A stretch of 64,000 nt of DNA from Malus domestica (GCF_042453785.1 NC_091665.1:29498501-29562500); one strand, 5' to 3'. Counted from the first letter of the stretch, positions 11,895 through 22,700 are shown. A program made the numbers and translations. Notes: generated by a model from the letters alone, not told the origin.

Positions 11895-12957
11895 TTAAAT
11901 TTTTGATAATGTGCTTGGAAAGGTGACTGAGACCAATTTACTTTTCTGCCATGTGATGCCCAAGATTCTCCATTCCATGTGCTTCCTTCCACAAACATCT
12001 TCAGTTCAGGGTACCTTGCTCCCAACATTGTATTGTTCTTGAACACTCTAATTGGGATGTTATATCCACAAAACACCTAGCATAAAAGCATGTACGAATT
12101 ATATCAATAAAACTAATCATACCACATCTCTCACTTATTAACATGCTTCACGAACTATATGTAAATTTCACATCTTTTAAAACGTTGGTCAACAAATTAA
12201 TTAATCTAGCATGCGCGTTTTAGTATTTACTCTTATTCCGCTATCTATTTTCTGAAAAAGTAAACAAAGAATATACATTAAGATTAAACAATTAAGGAAC
12301 AATAAAGAAAGCTACAGTCTTTTGTAGTATCTGAGTTTGCTTACACTACTTGGCGATAGTTCCATAGGATTCCATAATTATGAAAATCCTCGGTGGGATC
12401 AAACCGAAGATGAAGCCTCTGCTCTCTCTCCCCATTGTCATTTGCAAAAATATTTGTTTGTAAGGTATAATTTGGCCCATCGGTACCCAAGAACTCGAAG
12501 TCTAGCTCGTCATGGTTTCCAGGCTTATTATCTGGATGTGAAGTTAACTGCGCATGCCATCCATCAAATCCAAAATCAGTTTTAATAATATTTAATCTTC
12601 AAAATAATGCATGCAAGAAGTTAATGCATAGTTTTATGCATGCAACAAATTAAGGAACTTTGATATTAAACCCTAGCTAGGGGGTAGTTGGTGGGCAACT
12701 TGCAAAGTTTGTTTGATTTCCAATCACCTTCAAAAAGTAAGGTCATACGATATGCTTACATAAAATGTTGTGACAACTCCTGGAGAATGGCTTGATGGCA
12801 ATTTCAGCTTCATTTCAAAGAAACCCGAACCATATCCGTTCTTGGAATTAAATCCAGATCCTAGCATGCATTAATATTATACATAAGATTACAATTACCA
12901 AACCATGAAAAAGGAGATAATATATTTACCCTAAGTACTGTGAAGAAATTAGATAGA

Positions 12958-13012
12958 ATTAGAACCCGTAGTTTTTTTTTTTTTTTTGGGAAAACATTAG
13001 AACCCGTAGTTT
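12958..13012 (-). repeat. 17-bp direct repeat around a poly(A) insert (retroposition scar)
   Basis: ATTAGAACCCGTAGTTT occurs at 12958-12974 and again at 12996-13012, around a 21-bp insert that reads GTTTTCCC followed by A's on the minus strand. A target duplication of this length plus a poly(A) tail is the signature of target-primed reverse transcription, here by an extremely short retroposon. It lies right at the exon 1 donor of the third XTH and duplicates that donor. The upper copy keeps the working junction. Confidence 0.7.
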
Positions 13013-13202
13013 GGTCCAAAGAAATCTGAACATCTCTTCCTTGGTTTAGTTTCAAGAAATGATCATTTCCATATCTGACAACGTAGTTTTGGTCAAAACT
13101 AACGTCGTCCTCAGCTGCTTCGCCTACATCATGCTTTCTGACAACTAGTACAACTAGTACAACTAGTACTAGCAAAAATAGCAGAGAATGCCAGGTTATC
13201 AT

Positions 13203-14209
13203 GAATACTGATCAAGAAAAATGTTGTAATTAAGCAAAGATATTAAAGAAGTAGCTAGCTAGCTAGGGTTCTGTTTCATACAAGCTCTAATGAAAACTCT
13301 ATATAGTTTTATTTGTAATAAAACAGATTGTTTAAGAGCTTCGATCATGTTTAAGAGCTTCGATAGATATTTGCAATGTGTGGCCTCTAATTTCATAATT
13401 ATTTTGTTTAAATCAAGCTTTTGAAATGTTTAATTTAGATTGGAGATAAAAATTTCTTGCTCCAGTCGATGTTAATTATGTTTAATTAACATAATATATA
13501 TATATAATTAGGGTTAACTAGAGACACCTAGACCAACCATGTCAAAGAGAGGAGGGAGGCTGCAGGCGATCACACAAAACAGAAGCATCCACAACCACAG
13601 GTGGCACTGGCAGGCGTACGTTTTTATATTTGTCGTTTTTAACATGTGTTTACAAATTTAGCAGCTGTCGAAGTTTTTATATATAAAGATGATGAGGCAT
13701 ATATGCATCATTTGGAGCTTAGAGTCAAACATAATAACATTAAGTTGACAGTAATATATGTAGATCACTTTATTCAACAATTAGATGGTTGGAATTATTA
13801 TATTATTAGTTCAGGATTCGTTGTGTATCATTACTTCCCACCTATCTAACAAATTTAATCAAGGTTGTCAATGCAAAACTAGAATAGAAGTCCATGGGGT
13901 CTTACCGTTGGTACTCCGCATCTTCACAGAGAATTCAATTCCTTACACATATATTACATATATTAACATATATATATATATGTAATATATATGTATATAT
14001 GTGTAATATATATGTATATATGTGTGTGTATGTATATCGCTCAATGATTATTTATTTATAAGAAACCGATAAATTTATATCTTAATCAAACTCAGCTAGT
14101 TAAACTAGTTGCACGTCCAAGCTGAAAGGCTATCCACTAATGAGAATTCAAGTGCTGAAAGAAACACACCCCATTTCAGAGTTTGTGAACAAATTTCAAA
14201 CTTCAAAAG
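13203..14209. other. Spacer with AT/TATATG microsatellite, no gene seen
   Basis: Holds the upstream region of the third XTH (a TAGC tetranucleotide repeat near 13254) and a TATATG/TATG-rich simple repeat at about 13950-14035. Short open frames at 13646-13985 show no recognisable family. Confidence 0.55.
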
Positions 14210-14537
14210 AGAAATTTTATTTAAATCCATTCAACCACTCAACTTAAAATTTTAAATGTTAATTGTCTATTTTACCCTATTGCATAATTACTATTAAATA
14301 CAAAATGAAATTAATAATAAAACTCAAATTTATCAATAAACCCAAACATTATAATTAAACCCTACGATCATTATTTGTTTATCATACTTTCATTCCGGCT
14401 AAAACCCTGATAGCTCTCATAGAGAAAAATAAGTTTTTCTATTGATGGATGGTGATTTTGAAGTTTTGAATCCTCCAACCAAGGTATGACTCAATTTATG
14501 ATTATTTTTTTTTGTTCGTTTGATTTCAATTCTTTAG

Positions 14538-14834
14538 AGTTTAGAAGATGAGATTGCAGGAACGCCAGGCTATATGGCTCCGGAGACATTTCTTACTGGA
14601 ATGGCTAATGTTGAGATGGATGTTTATGCATTTGGTGTTCTTATGCTAGAAGTTGTATGTGGACGAAGGCCTGGTATTCAAAACGAACAGACCAACTACA
14701 ACAACAGTATAGTATATTGGCGGCGGGATCTTTATAGCAAAGGAATGATCCTTGAAGTTGTTGACTCTAGAATGGATGGAGACATTGACGAGGATGATAT
14801 GGCATGCGTGCTGATGTTGGGGTTGTCTGTGAAT
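14538..14834 (+). pseudogene. Captured fragment of an L-type lectin receptor-like kinase
   Basis: About 99 codons of kinase C-lobe. AGTPGYMAPE is the end of the activation segment, then MDVYAFGVLMLEVVCGRRP (helix F region) and [12 protein letters not shown], typical of L-type lectin receptor kinases. A TTTAG acceptor-like site just precedes it, so an intron part seems to have been captured too. The N-lobe, catalytic loop and DFG motif are absent, so no kinase activity is possible. It is one of two inserts in the Pack-MULE-like element. Confidence 0.75.
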
Positions 14835-14920
14835 GATGGGTTCACTGGCCTTTTCCCAGTTATGATCTCCAAAAGGACAACCCCATAACTATACACATCG
14901 CTTTTCACAATGATTTTTAG
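14800..14920 (-). pseudogene. Second captured kinase fragment, antisense to the first
   Basis: On the minus strand this reads [20 protein letters not shown] followed by RPVNPSF, the helix E/F region of another receptor-like kinase. It is a different parent from the fragment at 14538, since the same motif there reads SDVYAFG-like with VCGRRP. It abuts the first fragment tail to tail near 14830, inside the same element. About 35 residues are recognisable. Confidence 0.65.
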
Positions 14921-15201
14921 CATGCAAGCATATTCTACAAGTAACAATTGAATTATCAACTTTTGAGTTGTGGAAAACCATGCAAAGAAATTAGGCCTAA
15001 ACACATCAAATTTAGCTTCTAAAAATCAAATGGGTGTAAAAATAAATCCACATATTGAATTGGGGTTTTTGGGGTCTATTAGATATCAAATTTGGGTTTA
15101 AAGAGATATTAATAGTTTAGTTAAAAATCAAATGGGTGCGAAGAGTAAATTAGGTGTAGAAATATGTTAGATGGGTTTAAATAAAATTTCCCCTTCAAAA
15201 A

Positions 15202-16226
15202 CATGAAAACAAAAGAATGCCCTAATAAAAAGAATATTTCCAATATAAAACAAAAAGAATGGCTTAATAATAAAAAAGAAAGTGAAATACAAAGTGACAG
15301 TCCAAAGGAAAAAGTGATTCGGTTTAAAGAAGGGTAGTAATGTGTTGGGAAAAAAAGAAAGAAGGGTAGTAATGTGATAACCTTGGATGTTCAAGTGACA
15401 AATTGATAAATAAGAAAAAAGCAAATTTAAGTTGGGTTATGTGTAGCAAAACAATCCAATTAATTAGGGTCGGGCCAAAAGCTAATTAAAAACTTCAGTA
15501 ATCTCATCCATCAAGATCCTAAATAATCCATCCATATGGTTTAATCTTGTCCAAAAAATACTCTAACAAAAAATTTTTGAGGTGCAAGTTGCCATATCTC
15601 CTCATACATTTGCCTGAGACACAATAACATTCTATGTGAACCACACGCCCTAGATTTCAAGCTCACCCAATTTCTCATGGTTCTACTTCCATCCACAATA
15701 GGGCTTTGGTCTGACATTAAATGTTTTAGGCGTGCACGGAAGAATTTCTTCAAACCAACCTGCACAATCAAATTGTGGTTGACTTTATACTTAATAGTGG
15801 ATGAGATTTACAAAGAATTAAATCCAATCAGAACTCCCCAAAACTTCTTTTTAATAGAAAATACACATCACCATAAAGAAGAAAAAATTTTAGTTGTGAC
15901 GGAAATATAGATGATACATAAACCACGTGTTTTTACATAAAAAGGGAAGAAAAAGCATGAAATTGATTCTTGAATCCAATCCTACTGCAAAAGTCCTACA
16001 CGTGCGCAATCTCACCCGTCGGATTCCCTCTCAATCGATTTCAGCCGGCAATTCTGATTCACATCACACAGCTTTTTACCTTTTACAGCTACAAACAAAG
16101 ATTCCGTCTCTCTCTCTCTCTCTATCCACTTATGTAGCGTTTATATTACGCTTAGGAACTCCTCTCCTGCTTTTTAAGTTTGAAGCATCAGAGGGCTTTG
16201 TGTATGTGTGCCAAAGAGTAATTTAG

Positions 16227-16277
<51 letters not shown>

Positions 16278-16292
16278 CCACATTGTAGGAAG
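15202..16292. other. Spacer and SUMO promoter/5' UTR
   Basis: No gene is recognised. A minus-strand frame at 15541-15771 has a faint look of a LINE endonuclease piece (SDQSPIV) but is not supported. The last part is the SUMO promoter and leader, with a CT tract at about 16108-16125 and a long GA tract just before the ATG. Confidence 0.45.
16231..16275. repeat. (GA)22 microsatellite in the SUMO 5' leader
   Basis: Pure GA dinucleotide tract ending 17 bp before the SUMO start codon. GA/CT tracts in 5' leaders are common in plants and may bind BPC/GAGA-binding factors; that role is inferred here. Confidence 0.95.
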
Positions 16293-16969
16293 ATGTCAGC
16301 AACAGGTGGAGGTGGCAGTGGAAGTGGTGGTGGGGGGGAGGCACAGAAGAAACCCCTGGATCAGTCTGCCCACATTAACCTCAAAGTCAAAGGGCAGGTA
16401 TACATACAACATACAACATATTCACAAAAGAAATTTACCTATAATGGAATATTATTAAGTCGATATCTCAAGTCAATCACACACTGTCATGCGTTAGTGA
16501 TTTACTTGGAATATCGTGATGGTTACATGCTGTTATAGGTAAGTTCTTCTCCATATTCACATGTTTGCATGTGAATATTTTCATGATTGTTACTTGTTAG
16601 TGATTTTTGAAGATTAATTTGCTAATTTTGATAATAATTCTTCCTAGTTTTGTTAAATTTATAGGATGGTAATGAAGTGTATTTTAGAATTAAACATACG
16701 ACCCAGCTGAAGAAGCTCATGACTGCCTACTGTGATCGGCAGTCAGTTGACATGAACTCGATTGCCTTCTTGTTCGATGGCCGGAGACTCCGGCCTGAGC
16801 AGACTCCAGAGGAGGTTAGATATTGAGCAGTTTCTCAATCTGAACTCAGTATTTGTTTATTTTTAATTGAGTTTGCAGTTCACATTTTCCTTTCTTTTGG
16901 TGTTTTTTTTAGCTCGAGATGGAAGATGGCGATGAGATTGATGCCATGCTGCACCAAACTGGAGGGTGA
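16293..16969 (+). CDS. SUMO (small ubiquitin-related modifier), encoded in mature form
   Basis: Ubiquitin-fold protein that is conjugated to lysines of nuclear proteins by the E1 (SAE)/E2 (SCE1) cascade. Three exons: 16293-16397, 16665-16814 and 16913-16969 (312 nt, 103 aa), all with GT-AG junctions. A glycine-rich N-terminal tail (residues 2-15) precedes the SUMO fold, which contains [31 protein letters not shown] and [19 protein letters not shown]. The core is close to the canonical plant SUMO1/2 sequence. Unusually, the stop codon follows the Gly-Gly directly. Typical plant SUMOs are made as precursors with a short tail that ULP proteases remove, so this product would be ready for activation without processing. 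It is tail-to-tail with ERD2, 484 bp apart. A GA-rich 5' leader precedes it. Confidence 0.95.
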
Positions 16970-17453
16970 TCATGAAAGTTGTTGAAACCCTTTTTTTCTT
17001 ATAACTTCTATATTTTGTAGAAAATTATTAAGTCTTAAGTTTCTGTTTGTTGGTAATAATTGTGACGAAGTTGTGATGAGATGAATATTTGAAATAAACG
17101 TGTTCTCGAGGGCGAGATCGAGAGCTACTGTGTTAAACAAAGTCTTCAAAATGTTCACAAATGAGGGTTAACGATTGAATATCATGACTCAAAGCATAAG
17201 ACATTCTGAGAAGTATGATATATTATGATCCAGAAAACATTATATTCTGAGAAGTATACGTCCCTAGATACCGAAAACAGTTGTTGCTTCGAGAAACCAT
17301 GTAAGACGGAAAATACAGGGTAGACGGAAAAAAAATACACAGTTTTGAATGTCCGATGATAATGAGCATTTCCCGAGCAACGTATGTGATCCTTTTGCAT
17401 AATATCCTAAGGCAATGGATGAAAAACTAAGCCTGCGTAAGGGGTGGCTGAAC
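16970..17453. other. Shared 3' region of SUMO and ERD2
   Basis: Convergent 3' UTRs of the two genes lie here. No other exon or RNA gene was seen. Confidence 0.6.
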
Positions 17454-18435
17454 TCAAGCCGGTAACTGGAGCTTTTTGTTGTTTTTCCAGCTGCAGATCA
17501 CGATTACACAAATATATAAGAGGGAAGGCTCAGATGAATGCAAACTATTACCGTAATCTAAACACATTTTTGTAACATCTAAGAATATTTACCTGTGGAA
17601 ATAATAGTAGAAGAAGTCGGCATACAGCAGTGTTTGAACAAGCCCGGAAATCCACGCTGCAACGGCCAAAGAACATAATCATATAGTTTATGGTGGAAAG
17701 GAAAAGTGTACCCAAACAAGAAAGGGCAAATCTTCCAGGAAGATGCTGATGAGCTCAACTTTGGTTTCAATAAGTGGTATAGGAACTCAGAATGTGAAGG
17801 CTTACACTCAAAATAACACTCCCCACATTAAAAACAAGAAAATTATCGAAATTCACTAATGAACAAAATTAAGTTTACACTCTAACAATTCGATAAACCA
17901 TACAAAAGTAGAAGAAACAAGTTGGGAACAAGTGCTTTCGAATTAAAGAGTAAACAGTTGCTAATATAAGTACCACATATGCACAAATTGGTCTAAGCCC
18001 TAATTTTAACAGATAATTCACAGGAAATAGAGGCAGTACTTATTAAAGCAATAGGTCTATGAATCGCCCTAACAAGTACAAGTGTACATGTATATATATA
18101 AAGAAATTGAACGTTATTCATATAAATAATAATTCAATACATGAATGTTATAGTGGCATGTATGTTTGTCCTGTATATTTATAGTCCTTAGACGCAAACT
18201 CCACAAGATAACCACCGGCAACTAAACATCAAATGATGCCTACATGCGTGCAGATATCACACGAGATTATACTTCATAGTTCTGCCTCCACTGAGCATAT
18301 CATCAAGCACAATACGTGTGCATCACATCACAACATCTCTACCTAATACCTCTATCTTTACAAAATAATGGAAACAGAAAATATGCAAGTGAATGCATAC
18401 GAGACCACATGCACAACAAGGGGCATCAATACAAT

Positions 18436-18495
<60 letters not shown>

Positions 18496-19941
18496 TACGT
18501 ATCCAATGAACATAGTGTGGTTCAGTGAAGTAGCGGTAAATCCAGTTGAGAATGTATAAAGCTCGGTATGCGCTGCAGAAGTATTTAAGCACATCAATTC
18601 AAGAACCAAAACAATATATCATAAGACGCTATCAGCATACATAAAATCTTGTAGGTAGCATATCGCATTAGAAACAGTTTCGAATGGTACTGTAGCAGAG
18701 GATATTTCTATGCCAAATATTCACAAAAAACAAAAGAAAAAGGAATTAACTTATAGAAAGAATCTTTAGCTAAGAAGAAGAGCCAATTTGAGCCGCTATG
18801 CATTAGGAAATGAAAGAAACTAAAAATCTGATATGGTATAACAAATCAAAAGTTTGTTTTGAAAATATATACCCAAGAAGTAACACATATTGGCCTGTCA
18901 AATTGTCAATGTTTCTCGTTCTCTGCAACAGCACAAGCTGAGGAAGTATAGCAACGGCTTCTAAATATAATGAAAATGTCCACAAGACCTGATCCACATT
19001 ATCAAAGAGCATGTAAGGAACTAAGTAGGATTAAACTAAAAGATGCAAAGCCAGTCATAAAGTTTCAATTAGTGCTTAGCAGTGACAGGCACCAAATATG
19101 AATAAACAGAAACTAAAAGAATATGCAAACGGACCTCCTTGAAGGTGAATTTCTCATTGATTATTAGAGCTAAGAACACACATGGCAGCAAAAGAAACAC
19201 ATGGCGGAAGGTGTCTTGGTCTTTATCATAAGATCTGCGAACAATCTTGTGCTCCCTAATGTACCAAACAATTGAAAATGAGCTCCCCAAGAATACCAAC
19301 TTCATGACGGTATTATACAGAGATATAAAGTCGGTGAAAATGTCCAGGTAGCGAGTAGCGAAAACAATGGCATAGAGTTCTTGAGTCTTCAAAGAAATAC
19401 CTGGACACAACGAAACACATCAGAAAACAATGCTTGCGGTACTTGTAACCAAACAAACGACCCGAAAAGGGACCATTTCTGAATATTTCGGATTGCGAAA
19501 AATGCAACAATAAACCAATCCCCCATACCCCAAATACTCAATGCCAACAAAAAAATTCAACTTTATCCCTCATTCTAAATTATCAAAAACCCCAACATTT
19601 TGGAATTTTCCACTGTCAGTTATAACTCAGAACCCAAATGCTATTTTCAGCAAAAATCAAACTTCAAATGCTTAAATACATGATTAAATACAATGTAATA
19701 CAAGATTAAATGAATTAAAACCTCAAATCTCAACTGGGTTCAATTCAAAACAGAATTTAAATGCAGCTAAACACGAAAAAACATTGCTTGCAAAGCATTT
19801 CAATTACAAAATGAATATGCAGAGAGAGAAAAGATGGGAAATGGCGGTACCGGCGCACGATTTGATAGTGTGGATCTTGAGGAGCAAGACGAGGACGCTG
19901 GCCAGGTGGGTCATGTCGCCCGCTAATCTGAATATATTCAT
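17454..19941 (-). CDS. ERD2: ER lumen protein-retaining receptor (K/HDEL receptor)
   Basis: Seven-helix Golgi/ER membrane receptor that binds K/HDEL tails of escaped ER proteins and returns them by COPI vesicles. Six exons on the minus strand: 19851-19941, 19135-19400, 18873-18988, 18499-18572, 17593-17656 and 17454-17490. They sum to 648 nt (215 aa plus stop), the exact usual length of plant ERD2, with every phase consistent. Recognisable parts are MNIFRLAGDMTHLASVLVLL at the start, SLKTQELYAIVFATRYLD, YNTVMKLVFLGSS, YFTEPHYVHWI and QTLLYADFFYYYF, ending with a lysine-rich cytosolic tail SWKNNKKLQLPA. It is divergent from XRI1 and convergent with SUMO. The donor after exon 4 runs straight into a long CT tract. 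Intact and very likely functional. Confidence 0.96.
18439..18492. repeat. (AG)27 microsatellite in ERD2 intron 4
   Basis: A pure dinucleotide tract starting 6 bp after the exon 4 donor. On the gene strand it is CT, so the U1 pairing region is followed at once by a polypyrimidine run. Length changes here could affect splicing of ERD2. Confidence 0.95.
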
Positions 19942-20275
19942 TTTTGCTGGATCCGAGTGACCTGTATGAATTCGGATCTCTCTGGTTTAGCTGGTGAAAC
20001 GTAATGGGTTTACTGTTTGCTTCTCTACCAAGCGGTGTCGAAAGGCACAGAGAGATACAGCAACTGCGTTAAATCTTTTTCCTCTGGTTTATTCGTAGTT
20101 TAAGATTCGGGTTTCAGTGACGAAATCTCGGCGGGTAGATCTGTTTGTACACTTCTTTTTCTTCTGCTTCAGCTGTGACTTTGGGCCTCCTAAATCCTAA
20201 ACGAGCTTTTTCTACAGCCATGGGTCCTTTTGTATTTTGGGCCTTCTTTTTCCAACCCCCAACCCAACAAATAAA
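19942..20275. other. ERD2 promoter and 5' UTR region
   Basis: DNA upstream of the ERD2 start codon, up to the hAT-like element. No exon of another gene was seen. Confidence 0.5.
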
Positions 20276-20279
20276 AGGT

Positions 20280-20871
20280 ATAGGGTTTGTTTGGTATCAT
20301 ATTTGAAATTTTTTATCACTTTTCTTGAAAATTATTTTCTTTAAGACTTCAAAACTTGTTTGGTATGCGATGTAAAAATTTTAAATCTTACAACTTAAAC
20401 TGGATAAAGAGATCCGAAAAGAGGGGGTCGAGGGTAGGGATGGGCAACGGTTATGGCGGATTGAGAGAGGAGAAAAGAAAGTAAGACATGATTGGAGGAA
20501 TGAGAAAGAAGAGAGATGATCGAAGGAGATAGAGAGGAAGATGAGTGAGAGAAAGAACCGAGAGAATGAAGAGAGCAGATTGGAGGAGAGACGAAAAAGG
20601 TTAAAAAAGAGAGAAGGGGAAGATAGAAAGAAGAAAAGAGAGAGAGATTTGGAGTGAGAGGGGACGAGGAAGAGAAAATAAAGGAGTGAGTTTGTTTAAA
20701 AACTCACTTTTTGTTTTTTAGAGAATAGATTATATTTTTGAGTTAGTCTTGAGTTTAGTTTTTTTTAAATAGTCATACCAAACAAGTTTTTAAGGCCTAA
20801 AACTTGAAAATTGTTTTTGAGTTTAAAATGTTGGGTTCAAGTAAAGTACCAAACAGATCCTAACTTTTTTG
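20280..20871. mobile_element. Non-autonomous hAT-like MITE
   Basis: About 590 bp with inverted ends: TAGGGTTTGTTTGGTAT at the left, TAGGATCTGTTTGGTAC on the opposite strand at the right. A second matched block, ACTTGTTTGGTATG, lies about 75 bp inside on both sides. The middle is very purine-rich (GAGAGA-type) and non-coding. Ends containing TGTTTGGTA are common in plant hAT-type MITEs. I did not find a clean target duplication. Confidence 0.6.
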
Positions 20872-22542
20872 TGCAAGACGTCCATTAAAGAACACAGTGT
20901 GTTAAAAACGTAACCTTGTAGGATATTGTAAAAAATGCATCGATAAAACACCATTGCATTTTGTTTGCAACAATGATTTTTTTTTTCTTTTTAAAAGGGG
21001 GACAACGAGTGGTAAGTCATGATTATCCACCTCTTTTGGGGCCGAGAATACTCACATAGGCATTCGAGCCTCCTCCTGGCCACAAGTATGGTGTCCACAC
21101 CAACAGCGAGTTTCAAACTCGAGACATCTAGTTTTTAGTTTGAAATAAGCATCTCAGTCCGTTATTTACCACTAAACCACCAACTAGTGGTTTGTTTACA
21201 ACAATGATTAGATCTATTACGAATGACACATCAATAGTATGCTCATTTTATAAACGGACTAATCAATCAACTTCCACAAAATAATTCTCTTAAAAAAATA
21301 AGACTTGTATCTTTTAATTGTCGATTGATCGTTAACAAGCCTTTTACGGTTAATAATGAAAATAATTTAAGTTTAGAGTGGCCCTTAAACTGTTTTGAAC
21401 ATTTTTACGGTTAAAACGACATAAAGTGCGAATCAAAATCCATGAAATGAAAATCAAAATTATATCAAAGATGAAATAAACTGCAGGGACGAAGTGAAAA
21501 GTTGGACACACAATAAGGACAAAAAATGTGAAGCTTCGTGCCATTGTACTTACATGATATATAGTGAAAGAATAACTCTCAAGACACCCAAATAATCCCA
21601 AAAATTAGGGTGCAAGTGTGTTTTATGTTTATATCGGGGTCCACCATGAATTACATTATTAGGTGGTTAAAAATTTAGGAAAAGCTTTTATGCCTATAAT
21701 TTCTACTATAAGAGTTTTGATTATTTTTATGTCATATCATGATAAAAGATATTTGTATTTGATAACGAAATTCAATCGCACTTACAAGCCCATTATTCAA
21801 AACAACCCAAATAAGGTACATTTTCTCCCTTTCGATTTATCGTTGTGTGTTGCAATCGGTGTAGAGGCACGTTGATGAAAAACCTAATAAATCTACATGT
21901 TTATTATGGTATGAAATCCATAAGTAGATAAAACAAACAAAAAAATACAAGTCACAATCACATGGTTTTGATTACAAAGTAATCATTTTATCATAAAGAT
22001 AAGTCCTCCAATGTACGTTCAAAGAGATACGTGATATAACAACCTAACAAACCTACATGCTTATTATGGTACGAAATTCATAAGCCAACGTAACAAAAAA
22101 AGGAATCTCGATCACATGTATTCGACTACTGCATAATTGTGGCTTAATCATAAACCGTTAGATCAAATCTTAAGGTGAATGACCATAATAATTTAAAACA
22201 AATACTGAAAAATAGTAGTCAATGAGGCAAATTAAGAAAAAAACTGAAAATAAATATTTAGGAAGGCTAATCCCACGAGTAACGGACTTGGCGGGTCCAC
22301 TAGAGTAAAAGCGTGCTCTGTGATATTTCCATGTCTATATATCAAAACTTCCATATACAAGAGAGAGAGGAGGAGGAGGAGAGAGAAAGACAGTCTCTAG
22401 AGAGAGAAGCTTGCCCGGTTATTACTTCGTCCCCCCAGACAGAAATCACGCATCTCAAGCAGTCACAGAGAGTGAATAATGCAAATATATATACTCGGCA
22501 AATCGGTCTCTCTTTAACGGCTACTTTTGGTGAGAGAAGTTG

Positions 22543-22593
<51 letters not shown>

Positions 22594-22700
22594 TGTGTGT
22601 GTGTGTGTGTGTGTGGAGAGAAAGCAAGAGGGTCTGGCATTTGGGCGACGACGGTTGAGTTGCTGCTGCTGCTGCTACTGCTACTGTTGCTGTTCCATAG
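20872..22700. other. Spacer and XRI1 5' leader
   Basis: Intergenic DNA with no recognised gene. The last 400 bp look like the promoter and leader of XRI1, with GA-rich stretches at about 22360-22410 and a compound GA/GT repeat at 22549-22614. The leader contains several upstream ATGs, for example near 22313, so translational control by uORFs is possible but not shown. Confidence 0.45.
22549..22614. repeat. Compound (GA)n(GT)n microsatellite
   Basis: GA repeats to 22590 switch cleanly to GT repeats to 22614, in the 5' leader of XRI1, about 85 bp before its start codon. Confidence 0.95.

Larger units (their letters stand above)
10962..13202 (-). pseudogene. XTH gene interrupted by a MITE in its last exon
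   Basis: Third XTH of the cluster, minus strand. Exons: 13004-13202, 12760-12860, about 12347-12547, then the last exon split into 11895-12076 and 10962-11157 by a 737-bp MITE. It has a signal peptide built partly from a 9-bp triplication (LVVLVVLVV). The catalytic motif [10 protein letters not shown] lies near residue 112. Left as it is, the protein would end about eight residues after F227 with KEKLVSGP, losing the C-terminal domain. Without the MITE and one 9-bp duplicate, the frame runs directly from HYQKF into NINGCQFG and on to a normal end (FKECQVK). At the exon 3/4 border the best-looking donor (GTAAGC) gives a frame error; a donor two bases upstream keeps frame. TATA-like CTATATAG lies near 13300. 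It is probably a recent pseudogene, or expressed in truncated form. Confidence 0.85.
14210..15192. mobile_element. Pack-MULE-like element carrying two kinase gene fragments
   Basis: A 983-bp unit whose ends are inverted repeats: AGAAATTTTATTTAAAT at the left, and GGGAAATTTTATTTAAA on the opposite strand at the right. It is flanked by CTTCAAAAG (14201-14209) and CTTCAAAAA (15193-15201), a 9-bp duplication with 8/9 match. Inside are two receptor-kinase fragments in opposite orientation (see separate entries) and no transposase. Terminal repeats, a 9-bp duplication and captured host exons define a Pack-MULE. The clear inverted repeat is only about 25 bp, shorter than usual, which keeps the call below certainty. 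Confidence 0.72.

Noticed and set aside
13646-13985. Two overlapping open frames after the third XTH
   Set aside because: They end in the TATATG simple repeat, have no family similarity, and lack a splice or start context.
14538-14920. A working receptor-like kinase gene
   Set aside because: Only C-lobe pieces from two parents in opposite orientation are present, bounded by transposon ends.
15541-15771. LINE endonuclease or another gene on the minus strand
   Set aside because: Only a short stretch (SDQSPIV) is suggestive. No RT, poly(A) or target duplication was found, so I do not call it.
18316-18592. Proteins rich in Arg-Glu or Leu-Ser repeats
   Set aside because: These are translations of the GA/CT microsatellite in the ERD2 intron. 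The same holds near 22540, 25060-25340 and 50870-51160.
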